This document shows, piece after piece, positions 29,020-37,803 of a DNA stretch of 64,000 nucleotides. The translations under genes and the position numbers were made by a program. Location: assembly GCF_003634015.1 (NCBI RefSeq), contig NZ_RBII01000002.1:523597-587596 (forward strand), written 5' to 3'. The first letter of the stretch is position 1. Every line of letters starts with the position of its first letter. The notes beneath the pieces are model-generated. The model saw only the letters and a list, made by a program, of their open reading frames with translations, was not told the DNA's origin and searched no databases. The DNA is from Litorimonas taeanensis. Its GTDB lineage: Bacteria > Pseudomonadota > Alphaproteobacteria > Caulobacterales > Maricaulaceae.

Positions 29020-30480
29020 ATGAATGACCGCCCACATAAACCGCGCCCTCGAAATACCTCGTCAGGCAAAGGCTTTTCGCCCCATGGGCGCAAGCGCGGA
29101 GACGATAAACGACGCGACGACAATCGAGGAAATGACCGACGTCCTGCCTTTATAGAGCGCCCCCTAAGCTCAGCACAAATGACACGGCAATGCGCGGCTT
29201 CGGCCGTTCGAAACGTTAAACAAGATGGCCTGCCCTTGGAAACTGTCTTATCCGCCCTGCCAGAATATAATGACCTTGATCCCCGCGACAGAGCTTTCGC
29301 CCGTCTAATCGCCGCGACAACCTTTCGCCGTGCAGGGCAAATAAAAGCGGCCTTGAAACCGCTTATTCGCAAAGCACCACCCGCCTTTATTCAAGCCGTC
29401 CTTGAAACGGCCGCGGCTCAAATTCTGTTTCTTGGCACGCCTGCTCATGCGGCCGTTGGGGAAACCGTAGAGCTATTGAAAGCGAAGAAAGCTACAGCTG
29501 GTTTTGCTAATATGGCGAATGCTGTCTTACGAAAAGTGGTAACAGATGGCCCGCGCCTCGCAGGTGCCGAAGCACCGCGAGCAAATATTCCGGGATGGAT
29601 CAGAGGGGCATGGGAGCGTAGCTATGGAAGGCCCGCTGTACGCAAAATCTCTCTGCAGCTTATAAAAGACCCTCCTTTGGACCTAACACTAAAAGATGAA
29701 ACAAAAGCCAACACAGACAAATGGGCCGAAACCTTAGGCGGCAAGGCTATATCTCCTGGGACGGTTCGTCTGCCAAACATTGGTAATGTCGCGGCGCTAG
29801 AAGGCTATTCCACAGGTGAATGGTGGGCCCAAGACATAGCGGCAAGCTTACCTGTTCGGTTTCTATCCGATCACCTCGAAGGCAAACTCCAAGATAAAGC
29901 CGTATTAGACCTCTGCGCAGCGCCCGGCGGTAAAACTCTTCAATTGGCTGCAATGGGCGCCAAGGTAACGGCCCTGGACAAATCTGAAACTCGGTTGGAA
30001 CGTCTTCATGAAAACCTAGAACGGACACAGCTCAAGGCCAATGTCGTTTGCGCGGATGCCCTAGAATGGGAAACGCAGGACCGTTTTGATATTATTTTAC
30101 TAGATGCGCCCTGCACAGCCACGGGCACATTCCGCCGTCACCCTGATGTGCTTTATAACCGCACGCCTAAAACTCTCAGCCAACTTGTTCGATTACAAGA
30201 CAAATTGCTGCCGAAAGCAGCAACTTTATTAAAGCCGGGCGGGCTCTTAGTGTTTGCAACCTGTTCGTTACAACCAGAAGAAGGCGAGCCGCGCGTGATT
30301 CGCTTTTTAGGAGAAAGGCCTGATTTTCGCCCTATTTCCATAGTAGCATCAAAGCGTATTGAAGCGTTGAAAGACGCAGAAATCGGGTTGGGCGTGCGAA
30401 CTTTTCCCTATTTTCAGAGTGAAAATGGCGGAATGGATGGCTTTTATATGGCAATCCTGCAGGCCTCGCTGGAAAAATGA
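29020..30480 (+). CDS. rsmB: 16S rRNA m5C methyltransferase RsmB-like
   Basis: SAM-dependent RNA (cytosine-5) methyltransferase of the NOL1/NOP2/Sun (Fmu/RsmB) group. I use ATG 29020 (MNDRPHKPRP, 486 residues); an upstream TTG at 28984 also opens the frame but has no RBS. A basic disordered N-terminus of about 45 residues precedes a NusB-like helical domain (DPRDRAFARLIAATTFRRAGQI). The catalytic domain shows VLDLCAAPGGKTLQLAA, LLDAPCTATGTFRRHPD (catalytic-release Cys) and ATCSLQPEEGE (nucleophile Cys). Its position just upstream of rpe/heparinase/purH is a conserved alphaproteobacterial order. Confidence 0.92.
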   Translation: MNDRPHKPRPRNTSSGKGFSPHGRKRGDDKRRDDNRGNDRRPAFIERPLSSAQMTRQCAASAVRNVKQDGLPLETVLSALPEYNDLDPRDRAFARLIAATTFRRAGQIKAALKPLIRKAPPAFIQAVLETAAAQILFLGTPAHAAVGETVELLKAKKATAGFANMANAVLRKVVTDGPRLAGAEAPRANIPGWIRGAWERSYGRPAVRKISLQLIKDPPLDLTLKDETKANTDKWAETLGGKAISPGTVRLPNIGNVAALEGYSTGEWWAQDIAASLPVRFLSDHLEGKLQDKAVLDLCAAPGGKTLQLAAMGAKVTALDKSETRLERLHENLERTQLKANVVCADALEWETQDRFDIILLDAPCTATGTFRRHPDVLYNRTPKTLSQLVRLQDKLLPKAATLLKPGGLLVFATCSLQPEEGEPRVIRFLGERPDFRPISIVASKRIEALKDAEIGLGVRTFPYFQSENGGMDGFYMAILQASLEK

Positions 30481-30516
30481 TGTGGAAATTTAAAAAACAC
30501 ACATTTTTTGTATAAT

Positions 30517-30546
30517 TTAGACCATGTTAATAAAAACTTGGTCTAA
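30517..30546 (+). promoter_or_regulatory. Inverted repeat overlapping promoter region of 30593 gene
   Basis: TTAGACCA (30517-30524) and TGGTCTAA (30539-30546) are a perfect 8-bp inverted repeat with a 14-base AT-rich spacer. A TATAAT box precedes it at 30511-30516 and the right arm overlaps the -24 half of a sigma-54-like promoter. This could be an activator or repressor site, or a hairpin in a longer sigma-70 transcript. Confidence 0.5.
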
Positions 30547-30554
30547 CCTTTGCA
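30539..30554 (+). promoter_or_regulatory. Putative sigma-54 (-24/-12) promoter
   Basis: TTGGTCTAACCTTTGCA: GG at 30540-30541 and GC at 30552-30553 are separated by exactly 10 bases, the invariant spacing of sigma-54 promoters, with TTGG and TTGCA flanks close to consensus. It sits 38 bases before the ATG of the secreted repeat protein. Confidence 0.6.
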
Positions 30555-30592
30555 GGAATGCCTTGGTGATGTTTCAAAATGGGAGGCTCAAA

Positions 30593-31453
30593 ATGAGCAC
30601 GCAAACTTATTTACGCGCTTCAGCGATTACCGCGTTAAGCACTTTGGCTTTTGCCGCAACGGTTTCAACCGCAAGTGCTCAATCTAGCCGCTATGGCGAT
30701 GTCTACAGCTATGAGAGCGCTCAAAACTGTGGCACTACATGTACACAGACACCTCATAACGTCGAGCGTTATGAATCTTCACGTTACGGTCACTTAGCCA
30801 CGGCACCGGTTGTGCAACACGGCCCGATGATCGGTAATGCAGGTTACGTTGATTGCGGTTACGCATCACCTGTCGCAGTTGCGCCAGTTGGATGTGCGGC
30901 GCCGGCGCCTGTCTATGCACAGCCAGTTCAGACATATACTGGGCCAACAACAACTTATACCGAATCTTATGCGCAATATGGTTCTGAGCCTGCAAATTGC
31001 CCTGCAGGTACTTCGCTGCAAGCGGATGGTACATGTCTTCAAGGTTCAAGCTCTTACAGCTCAACAACCACTTACTCAGCGCCTGTAACATCGACTTATA
31101 CAGCGCCGACTACGACATATTCTACAACAACTTCAGCCGCTGATTGCCCTGCTGGCACAACAATGCAAGGCGACGGTACATGTATGCAGCACAGCTCAAG
31201 CTATTCATCTGGGACGACATACTCTAGCGGAACAACCTACACAGGAAGCACCTCTAGCTATAGTTCTGGATACAGCGCTTCAAACGTATCTTGCCCAGCT
31301 GGTACAACACAGCAAGCTGACGGAACCTGCCTACAAAGCGGAAGCACATATACAAGCAGCTCAACGACAACCTATTCAGGTGATGCTGGCGCAACTTATG
31401 GCTATTCTACTGGGAGCTATAGCTCATCAGATTACCGTCCAATCCGTAAATAA
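30593..31453 (+). CDS. Secreted Ser/Thr/Tyr-rich protein with three CPAGT..DGTC repeats
   Basis: Unrecognised exported protein of 286 residues. The frame is open from 30524, but the ATG at 30593 has GGGAGG upstream and starts a clean signal peptide (MSTQTYLRAS... ending TASA). The mature part begins QSSRYGDVYSYESAQNCGTTC. It then has three spaced copies of a CPAGT-x-x-QxDGTC unit near residues 136, 186 and 238, each followed by a Ser/Thr/Tyr-rich stretch (SSYSSTTTYS type). The paired cysteines per unit suggest small disulfide loops in a low-complexity, probably surface or extracellular, protein. SSRYG motifs also occur in the protein at 60248. A sigma-54-like promoter precedes it. Confidence 0.8.
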   Translation: MSTQTYLRASAITALSTLAFAATVSTASAQSSRYGDVYSYESAQNCGTTCTQTPHNVERYESSRYGHLATAPVVQHGPMIGNAGYVDCGYASPVAVAPVGCAAPAPVYAQPVQTYTGPTTTYTESYAQYGSEPANCPAGTSLQADGTCLQGSSSYSSTTTYSAPVTSTYTAPTTTYSTTTSAADCPAGTTMQGDGTCMQHSSSYSSGTTYSSGTTYTGSTSSYSSGYSASNVSCPAGTTQQADGTCLQSGSTYTSSSTTTYSGDAGATYGYSTGSYSSSDYRPIRK

Positions 31454-31487
31454 AATGGTTTAGCCTTTTACGAAGATTTAGAATTTT

Positions 31488-31513
31488 AGACCCGCCTTGA
31501 GCGGGTCTTTTTT
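31488..31513 (+). terminator. Intrinsic terminator after 30593 gene
   Basis: AGACCCGC (31488-31495), loop CTTGA, GCGGGTCT (31501-31508), then TTTTT. Strong plus-strand terminator 34 bases after the stop. Confidence 0.9.
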
Positions 31514-31674
31514 ATGGCCACATAGTTGTCTCTCGAGACTAAACGAAGGCACTCTTTCTTGTCGCTTTTACGCGCAGGTAAACAGAGCGATAATAACAGA
31601 GTGGCTCCACACTTATCTTGCGTGAATTTCTTGCGGCTGATAGGAAAGAATACATTTAAAAAAGAGCTGTCTTC

Positions 31675-32364
31675 ATGCCGCGTTCTCAACCTCCATTAAT
31701 TTCCCCTTCAATTCTTTCCGCTGACTTTTCAGCCCTAGGCCAGGCCGTCAAAGATATTGATATCGCAGGGGCGGATATGATCCATATTGATGTTATGGAT
31801 GGTCATTATGTGCCCAATCTTACCATTGGGCCAATGGTCGTTAAGGCCCTTCGTCCGCACACAACCAAACCTTTTGATGTTCATTTAATGATATCTCCCG
31901 TGGATACGTTGATACCTGCGTTTATCGAAGCTGGAGCTGATATCATCTCTATCCACCCCGATTCCGGCCCGCATTTGCACCGTAGTTTGCAATCCATCAA
32001 ATCTGCAGGAAAGAAAGCTGGTCTTGTACTCAATCCGGGCACGCCTGTTGATGTTGTTGACCCCGTTATAGACCTTCTCGATCTTATCTTAGTTATGAGT
32101 GTAAATCCGGGTTTTGGCGGGCAAAGTTTCATTGAATCCCAAGTCGATAAAATCAGACGCCTCCGTAAAAAAATTGACGCGACAGGCCGTGACATTATTC
32201 TAGAAGTTGACGGAGGGGTTAACCCGAAAACGGCTATAGATTGTATTGAGGCCGGTGCAACAGCACTTGTCGCAGGCAGCGCTGTATTCAACGGTAGTGG
32301 CAGTTATGCCGAAAACATTGCGGCCATTCGCGATGCAAATAGATCCACGACAAAGGTTGCTTAA
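31675..32364 (+). CDS. rpe: Ribulose-phosphate 3-epimerase
   Basis: Interconverts ribulose 5-phosphate and xylulose 5-phosphate in the pentose phosphate pathway. The protein has 229 residues, TIM barrel. [14 protein letters not shown] opens it; [19 protein letters not shown] carries metal His/Asp; [22 protein letters not shown] and [12 protein letters not shown] follow in standard order. Upstream of the heparinase-like gene by 18 bases, likely co-transcribed. Confidence 0.97.
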   Translation: MPRSQPPLISPSILSADFSALGQAVKDIDIAGADMIHIDVMDGHYVPNLTIGPMVVKALRPHTTKPFDVHLMISPVDTLIPAFIEAGADIISIHPDSGPHLHRSLQSIKSAGKKAGLVLNPGTPVDVVDPVIDLLDLILVMSVNPGFGGQSFIESQVDKIRRLRKKIDATGRDIILEVDGGVNPKTAIDCIEAGATALVAGSAVFNGSGSYAENIAAIRDANRSTTKVA

Positions 32365-32382
32365 GGTAAGAGAATCGCGCCC

Positions 32383-34143
32383 GTGTCTACTGTTCGCATA
32401 TCCACGCCTCGTTTGTTTTTCAGGGCTGTTTCAGGAAAACTGAAATCTCTTCGCTCTGGGTTGACGGAACCTTTGCGGCCTATGCGCCTCAGGGCTGGCC
32501 GGCCTGGAGCCTTTCATGTCATGACACCCGGCTATCACTATGGCGACAAAAAAATCGGGCAAGATATACTCTCTGGTCAGTTTAACTATAGCGGCCAATC
32601 TGTCGATGTCGGCTCTCAAGGGGACCCTTGGACCGTCAATATGCCTTCGGTCTCTTATGCCGCTTGGCTGCATAGCTTTACATGGATGAATGACCTCCTA
32701 TCCGTAGGGCCCAAAGCTAAGGGTAAGGTCGAAGAAAAAGCTGCCGCCATTCGTCTGCGGGGTTTAGTTGATAACTGGATTACCCATTATGGGCAGTGGA
32801 ATAATTTCAACTGGGACACAGCAATATTAACGCCGCGTCTTTGGTATTGGATGGTACATTGGTCCCCTGTTTTGTCATCGGACAATGCCAGCGCAAAAGC
32901 GGCAACACGGCGCGCGATAGTTATGCGTCAGATGAAATATTTGCGCCAACATTATAAACCCCTGCCCTCATCCTTTCTCAAACTTCAAGCGGCCGCCACC
33001 CTCACATTATTTGGAGCCCGGCTAACTGAAAAGTCTGACGGTTATCTTGCCCGTGGGTTGGATTGGCTGGACGATGAAATTGAAAAGCAAATTTTACCTG
33101 ATGGCGGCCATATATCGCGCAATCCAGAGACGACCCTGAATTGCTTGGACGTCCTTTTGACCCTAGACCTTTTATTGGCGGATAGAGGCGTCGAAGGCTC
33201 CCGCACTCTCAGCCGTGCAATCGATAGAATGGTGCCAATGGTAGCCTTTTTCTGTCATGGGGACGGCGCTTTAGCCTGTTTTCAAGGAGGCGGGCCCAAT
33301 GATGCGAACCGCATTTCAACCATTTTACAAGCTGCCCCGGGTGAGGCGAAACCCTTTGCATATGGGCATCATACAAAATATCAACGCTTGGCGGCAGGGC
33401 AAACCATACTCATTCTTGATGGGGGAACAACGCCGCCCGTAGGTTATGATACAGAAGCTCACCTAGCGCCTTTAGCCTTAGAAATATCAACAGACCTTGG
33501 GCGTTTACTCGTCAATTGCGGGTGGAATGAAAGCCAAGCTCTAGGTTGGCGCAGACCTATCCGCTCATCCGCAGCGCACTCTACCTTAACGCTTGATTCA
33601 AGCTCCCCTGGACAGTTACTTCCGAAAAACTGGATGAGTAAATATTGGGGGGAAGCTGTGCTAAAAGAAGCCGGCCCCGTTAAAGCCCAACACAAAGAAC
33701 AAGAGGCAGGCATCTGGGTTGAAAGCACCCATAGCGGTTATGTGCCTAGCACGGGCCTAGCGCATCGGCGGCGGCTCTTTATGTCTACGGATGGCATGGA
33801 TATTCGCGGTGAAGATAGTCTTTATGTTCCGCTCGGTCATTCACCGCTTTCACGAGAAGAACGCCCCTTTGACATACGGTTTCATTTTCATCCAGATGTA
33901 CGCGTCAGCTTAAGCCAAGATCAATCTAGCGCCCTTATCGTCCATAAAGGTCAGGCAGGTTGGCGGTTTCGAACGGATGGCGGCCCTCTTACCTTAGAGG
34001 ACTCCGTTTATCTGGGCGAGGGCCATAAGCCCGTTAAATGCCAACAACTTGTTATCTCAGGGCGAGCCCTTTCTGATAATGACGGCGAAGGCCGTACCAA
34101 TCGTGTACGCTGGTCTTTCCGGCGGCTCGAAAATAGGCATTAA
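32383..34143 (+). CDS. Heparinase II/III family protein
   Basis: Predicted polysaccharide-lyase-like protein of 586 residues. The N-terminal half is an alpha/alpha toroid (SYAAWLHSFTWMNDLLSVG, YGQWNNFNWDTAILTPRLWYWMVHWSP). The C-terminal half is a beta-sandwich with the family pattern: FAYGHHTKYQRLAAGQTILILDGG, LGRLLVNCGWN and RRLFMSTDGMDIRGEDSL. No signal peptide is visible. The start is GTG 32383 (MSTVRIS), 18 bases after rpe. In alphaproteobacteria this gene sits conservedly between rsmB/rpe and purH; its role there is not established and cytoplasmic location argues against simple polysaccharide degradation. Confidence 0.88.
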   Translation: MSTVRISTPRLFFRAVSGKLKSLRSGLTEPLRPMRLRAGRPGAFHVMTPGYHYGDKKIGQDILSGQFNYSGQSVDVGSQGDPWTVNMPSVSYAAWLHSFTWMNDLLSVGPKAKGKVEEKAAAIRLRGLVDNWITHYGQWNNFNWDTAILTPRLWYWMVHWSPVLSSDNASAKAATRRAIVMRQMKYLRQHYKPLPSSFLKLQAAATLTLFGARLTEKSDGYLARGLDWLDDEIEKQILPDGGHISRNPETTLNCLDVLLTLDLLLADRGVEGSRTLSRAIDRMVPMVAFFCHGDGALACFQGGGPNDANRISTILQAAPGEAKPFAYGHHTKYQRLAAGQTILILDGGTTPPVGYDTEAHLAPLALEISTDLGRLLVNCGWNESQALGWRRPIRSSAAHSTLTLDSSSPGQLLPKNWMSKYWGEAVLKEAGPVKAQHKEQEAGIWVESTHSGYVPSTGLAHRRRLFMSTDGMDIRGEDSLYVPLGHSPLSREERPFDIRFHFHPDVRVSLSQDQSSALIVHKGQAGWRFRTDGGPLTLEDSVYLGEGHKPVKCQQLVISGRALSDNDGEGRTNRVRWSFRRLENRH

Positions 34144-34274
34144 AGCGCTTAATACGCTTAGAATTACCCCCTATTCCAATTGTCTAGATGCGAAAGGGTT
34201 TCCCTTTATCACACGCCATGTTAGGGGCGCGGGTAAATTCATAGCCGCTTCGGTTTCGTTATAAAGGTTGAGCC

Positions 34275-35906
34275 ATGCCAAGCCCAAATCCTGACCTCCC
34301 CGATTTTGACCCTGCTCGCCTCTCCGCTGTCAAAAGGGCCCTGATTTCAGTCTCGGACAAATCCCGTCTCATTGATCAAGCCAAAGCTTTGCATGAACGC
34401 GGCGTAAAACTAGTCTCTACAGGTGGCACACACAAAGCCATTCTGGCCGCAGGCATTCCCGTTAAAGACGTTTCAGAATTAACAAAATTTCCAGAAATGA
34501 TGGATGGCCGCGTCAAGACATTGCACCCTATGGTGCATGGCGGGCTTCTTGGTGATCGGGATCTAGAATCTCATAAGGACGCAATGCACACGCATGGTAT
34601 TCTTTCTATCGACCTCTTGATTGTTAATCTCTACCCATTTGAAAAGGCCGTGGCTTCGGGCGGGTCTTATGAAATGTGTGTAGAAAATATTGACATTGGC
34701 GGGCCAGCAATGATCCGCGCCGCGGCCAAGAACCATGCTCACGTCGCTGTTTGTACAGATGCGGATGATGTTGACGCCGTTTTATCTGACATGGACGCAA
34801 ATGATGGAATGACCACAGGGACCCTGCGCCAAAAACTCGCCGCCAAAACCTATGCACGCTCTGCGGCCTATGACGCCGCCATTGCTAATTGGTTTGCTTC
34901 ACAGCTTAGCGGAACGCCAGCTTTTAGCGCCCAAGGTGGCACGTTGAAACAAGAGCTTCGTTATGGGGAAAACCCACATCAAACTGCGGCCTTTTATACA
35001 GATGGATCAAACCGGCCCGGAGTGGCCACAGCCACCCAGTTTCAGGGCAAAGCTTTATCTTATAACAATATCAATGATACAGATGCCGCCTATGAACTCG
35101 TCGCCGAGTTTGGCCGCGCCGATGCAGGCGATAAACCCGCTGTGGCCATTATCAAACATGCTAACCCTTGCGGCGTCGCCGTAGCGAACAGCTTTGTCGA
35201 AGCCTATAAAAACGCCCTGGCCTGTGACCCCGTTTCCGCTTTTGGTGGTATTGTGGCTTTGAACGGCCGCCTTGACAAAGACACCGCAAAAGAAATCTTA
35301 AAAGTCTTTACCGAAGTCGTCATTGCGCCAAGTGCAGATGATGATGCTATTGCCCTATTTGCAAAAAAGAAAAACTTACGCCTCTTAATAGTAGGAGATC
35401 TCCCCGACCCGAAAGCGCCCTCTATGACGCAGCGTAATGTCGGCGGCGGTATTTTGGTTCAAGACCGGGACAATGGTTATGTGGCCGATGAAGATTTAAA
35501 AGTTGTCACCAAACGGGCCCCAACCGAGACGGAAATGGCAGATCTTCGTATGGCTTGGAAAGTGGCGAAACACGTAAAATCTAATGCTATTATTTATGTC
35601 AAAGACGGGTCAACGGCGGGCATCGGAGCCGGCCAAATGAGCCGTATCGATTCCGCTCGTATTGCGGCGCGCAAAGCAGTTGACGCGCAAGAATCGGCAG
35701 GATGGGAAACTCCGCATACGCATGGCTGTGCCTGTGCATCCGATGCATTCTTTCCTTTCGCGGATGGTATGCTCGCCGCCGCAGCGGCAGGGGCAACGGC
35801 CATTATTCAACCCGGTGGGTCAATTCGTGATGACGAAGTCATCAAAGCCGCTGATGAGAATAATATCGCTATGGTCTTTACGGGAATGCGCCATTTCAGG
35901 CATTAA
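34275..35906 (+). CDS. purH: Bifunctional AICAR transformylase/IMP cyclohydrolase
   Basis: Catalyses the last two steps of IMP synthesis. The protein has 543 residues. The N-terminal cyclohydrolase domain shows [27 protein letters not shown] and [15 protein letters not shown]. The C-terminal transformylase has [14 protein letters not shown], the catalytic [11 protein letters not shown] motif and the C-terminal [15 protein letters not shown] ending in FTGMRHFRH. All typical. Preceded by a 131-base gap in which I see no regulatory RNA. Confidence 0.98.
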   Translation: MPSPNPDLPDFDPARLSAVKRALISVSDKSRLIDQAKALHERGVKLVSTGGTHKAILAAGIPVKDVSELTKFPEMMDGRVKTLHPMVHGGLLGDRDLESHKDAMHTHGILSIDLLIVNLYPFEKAVASGGSYEMCVENIDIGGPAMIRAAAKNHAHVAVCTDADDVDAVLSDMDANDGMTTGTLRQKLAAKTYARSAAYDAAIANWFASQLSGTPAFSAQGGTLKQELRYGENPHQTAAFYTDGSNRPGVATATQFQGKALSYNNINDTDAAYELVAEFGRADAGDKPAVAIIKHANPCGVAVANSFVEAYKNALACDPVSAFGGIVALNGRLDKDTAKEILKVFTEVVIAPSADDDAIALFAKKKNLRLLIVGDLPDPKAPSMTQRNVGGGILVQDRDNGYVADEDLKVVTKRAPTETEMADLRMAWKVAKHVKSNAIIYVKDGSTAGIGAGQMSRIDSARIAARKAVDAQESAGWETPHTHGCACASDAFFPFADGMLAAAAAGATAIIQPGGSIRDDEVIKAADENNIAMVFTGMRHFRH

Positions 35907-35995
35907 ACACACTTTAGAATTACCGCGTCTAAAATTTGGGAACTAAATTAGGTAGCAGCCGTTAATCTTTCACATAACAAGGAAGGAATTCTGCT

Positions 35996-36361
35996 ATGTC
36001 TAATATTAAGGTTATTTCGGCTCTTACAGCCCTCTCACTTTTGGCCGCACCCAATGCCTTTGCCGGTGATAAGGCTGCTAAAGACTCACAAGCATTGAAA
36101 GCTGAGTCGCAATCTTCTGCGCAAGAAGACCAACGCGCGAGCGTTACATATATTGAAATGGACAAAAAGTCCGAAGTGTTAGGCGCGATTGCCACGGGTG
36201 ATATGATCCGCGTCACAGACGAAAATGGTAATGTTTATATCAATCAAACCATTCCTGTTGAGGCTTTGCCTGACCCCACATTGAACGTGACAACCCTCAA
36301 CACGGAAACATATCAATATAAAGGCCGGGTTTATACTAATAAAACCGTCCAAGTGAATTAA
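35996..36361 (+). CDS. Small secreted protein of unknown function
   Basis: Exported protein of 121 residues. The signal peptide MSNIKVISALTALSLLAAP ends near AFA. The mature part is hydrophilic, with a Lys/Gln/Ser-rich start (KAAKDSQALKAESQSS) and a compact beta-rich remainder (VLGAIATGDMIRVTDENGNVYINQTI). It has no cysteines. The RBS AAGGAAGGA precedes the ATG. I do not recognise a family; it may be a PRC-barrel-like or small periplasmic protein, but that is a guess. Confidence 0.75.
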   Translation: MSNIKVISALTALSLLAAPNAFAGDKAAKDSQALKAESQSSAQEDQRASVTYIEMDKKSEVLGAIATGDMIRVTDENGNVYINQTIPVEALPDPTLNVTTLNTETYQYKGRVYTNKTVQVN

Positions 36362-36394
36362 GCGCTAGCTCTCTTCACATAATTATCTATTTGA

Positions 36395-36432
36395 GCCTCA
36401 ACCCCTTTATTGGTTGGGGCTTTAATATTTTT
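36395..36432 (+). terminator. Intrinsic terminator
   Basis: GCCTCAACC (36395-36403) pairs with GGTTGGGGC (36412-36420) with one G-T pair; the T-rich TTTAATATTTTT follows. Ends the 35996 gene's unit. Confidence 0.8.
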
Positions 36433-36506
36433 GCTTGGCTTTGCTTAGCTCTCTCTTTTAATTGCCCCACTTTCAAATTGAGGTGAAATAGCTTATATAT
36501 AGCTTC

Positions 36507-36881
36507 ATGAGCGATTACCCATTCGAGCGTACAAACACTGTCTATCCAGCAGGCACCCTTTTACAGGTGAGGGCTTATGGCTTTATTCGGCATTATGGAA
36601 TTGCAACAGGCTACGGCACAGTCATACATTCCTCAGCGCGTTTTGGCCGCGTAGAAGAAACAGATATGCAAGATTTTTCTAATGGGAATAAGGTCTTTCC
36701 TATTAGTGGCCAGGCAAATATAGATGGCGCAGAATTAGTGGCGCGCGCACGCCTTAGAAAAGGGCAGCGCTATAATGCGCTCTTTAATAACTGCCAGCAT
36801 TTTGTGACATGGGTCATAGAAGGAAAAAGCCGAAGTGAGCAGCTCGGTCCTTTAGATGCTCGGCGACTCTCTCGTGAATAA
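36507..36881 (+). CDS. LRAT-like (NlpC/P60-superfamily) protein
   Basis: Small cytoplasmic protein of 124 residues with the lecithin:retinol acyltransferase-like fold. Conserved residues are in place: His29 (IRHYGIATG), His41 (VIHSSA) 12 residues later, and the catalytic cysteine Cys96 in NNCQHFVTW. The His-12-His spacing and the NCxHF block are the diagnostic features of LRAT/HRASLS proteins, which are thiol acyltransferases or phospholipases. Bacterial members are mostly uncharacterised. It has no signal peptide or membrane helix. The DUF3703 gene follows after 9 bases, probably in the same transcript. Confidence 0.8.
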   Translation: MSDYPFERTNTVYPAGTLLQVRAYGFIRHYGIATGYGTVIHSSARFGRVEETDMQDFSNGNKVFPISGQANIDGAELVARARLRKGQRYNALFNNCQHFVTWVIEGKSRSEQLGPLDARRLSRE

Positions 36882-36890
36882 TATAGTGCC

Positions 36891-37235
36891 ATGCAGCCTA
36901 TCCTAAAAGCGGGGTTCCACTCGGAAATGACGGCCGCGCGTCAAGCTTATGAAAACCATGCATGGAAGACGGCCTTTTATCATTTAGAGCGCGCTCATAT
37001 TTTGGGTCAGCGCTATTTCTGGCCACACTTACAAACCCACCTTTGGATGTTTCGCTTTGGATTGAAACGCCGAGACGTCAAAGAAATCACCGGTCAAAGC
37101 CTCCGGATATTAGCCGTGTTTCCAGCGGCGCTATTTAATTGGGTGCCAGAAGGCAATACTGGCGGCGCGAATATATCAGCGATTAAAACCCTGCCTATTC
37201 CAACAGATTTACAAAAGTTACTTGATTCTGAATAA
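36891..37235 (+). CDS. DUF3703 family protein
   Basis: Protein of 114 residues matching the DUF3703 pattern: an N-terminal helix with YENHAWKTAFYHLERAHILGQRY, then HLQTHLWMFRFGLKRRDVKEITGQ, then the segment NWVPEGNTGGANISAIKTLPIP. The YENHAWKTAFYHLERAHILGQ helix pair is repeat-like (TPR-like). No enzymatic motif is visible. Function is unknown; it shares a likely operon with the LRAT-like gene 9 bases upstream. Confidence 0.8.
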   Translation: MQPILKAGFHSEMTAARQAYENHAWKTAFYHLERAHILGQRYFWPHLQTHLWMFRFGLKRRDVKEITGQSLRILAVFPAALFNWVPEGNTGGANISAIKTLPIPTDLQKLLDSE

Positions 37236-37305
37236 AAAACACGCCGCATCTAAGATACAGCGTGCAAGTTTCATCAGAAATTAAATAAAGTCAGATCAAG
37301 AAAGG

Positions 37306-37635
37306 TTATGACTTTGAGTTGGCCGCCATAAGCTTAACTTCGCCGTTACCCGCATTGAGTGAGATAACTTTTGTACGCTTTAAGGTACAGGTCACATCCA
37401 AAGCTTCTGTGCGGTCATGCGGGATAGCCGTAAAATGAATGGTTTTTGTACGTTTGCCTTCCTCGCGTTCATAACGAAGACGGTATTGAGACATGTCGAG
37501 ATCACCGCTTTCTGTAAAGGCTGTGCGGCACTTTTGAACCTCTTTGTTAGAGGCTGCGAATGCAGGTGTGGCGATAAGGGCTGCAGATGCAATAGCCGAC
37601 AAAAGAACGGTCTTAGAAATTTTAATATAAGTCAT
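37306..37635 (-). CDS. Small secreted protein of unknown function
   Basis: Exported protein of 109 residues. The frame runs from 37740, but the ATG at 37635 has GGAG upstream and gives a clean signal peptide (MTYIKISKTVLLSAIASAAL... ending AFA). The mature part has two cysteines (VQKCRTAF and DVTCTLK) likely disulfide-bonded, and a short beta-rich body (YRLRYEREEGKRTKTIHFTAIP). No family recognised. It converges with the DUF3703 gene. Confidence 0.75.
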   Translation of the reverse strand: MTYIKISKTVLLSAIASAALIATPAFAASNKEVQKCRTAFTESGDLDMSQYRLRYEREEGKRTKTIHFTAIPHDRTEALDVTCTLKRTKVISLNAGNGEVKLMAANSKS

Positions 37636-37803
37636 TTTGACACTCCATTTAGGCTCGGGAACGGAGCCAGAAACCACCGCAATATTACGGCTATAATTTG
37701 TGTGAATAGATACTAGGTCAGAGAGGAGATATCTTATCAATGTTGAAAATTTACAGTCGATTTTAAAATCAATCAGACCTTTTCAGTTTCAATCAGTCAG
37801 GGC

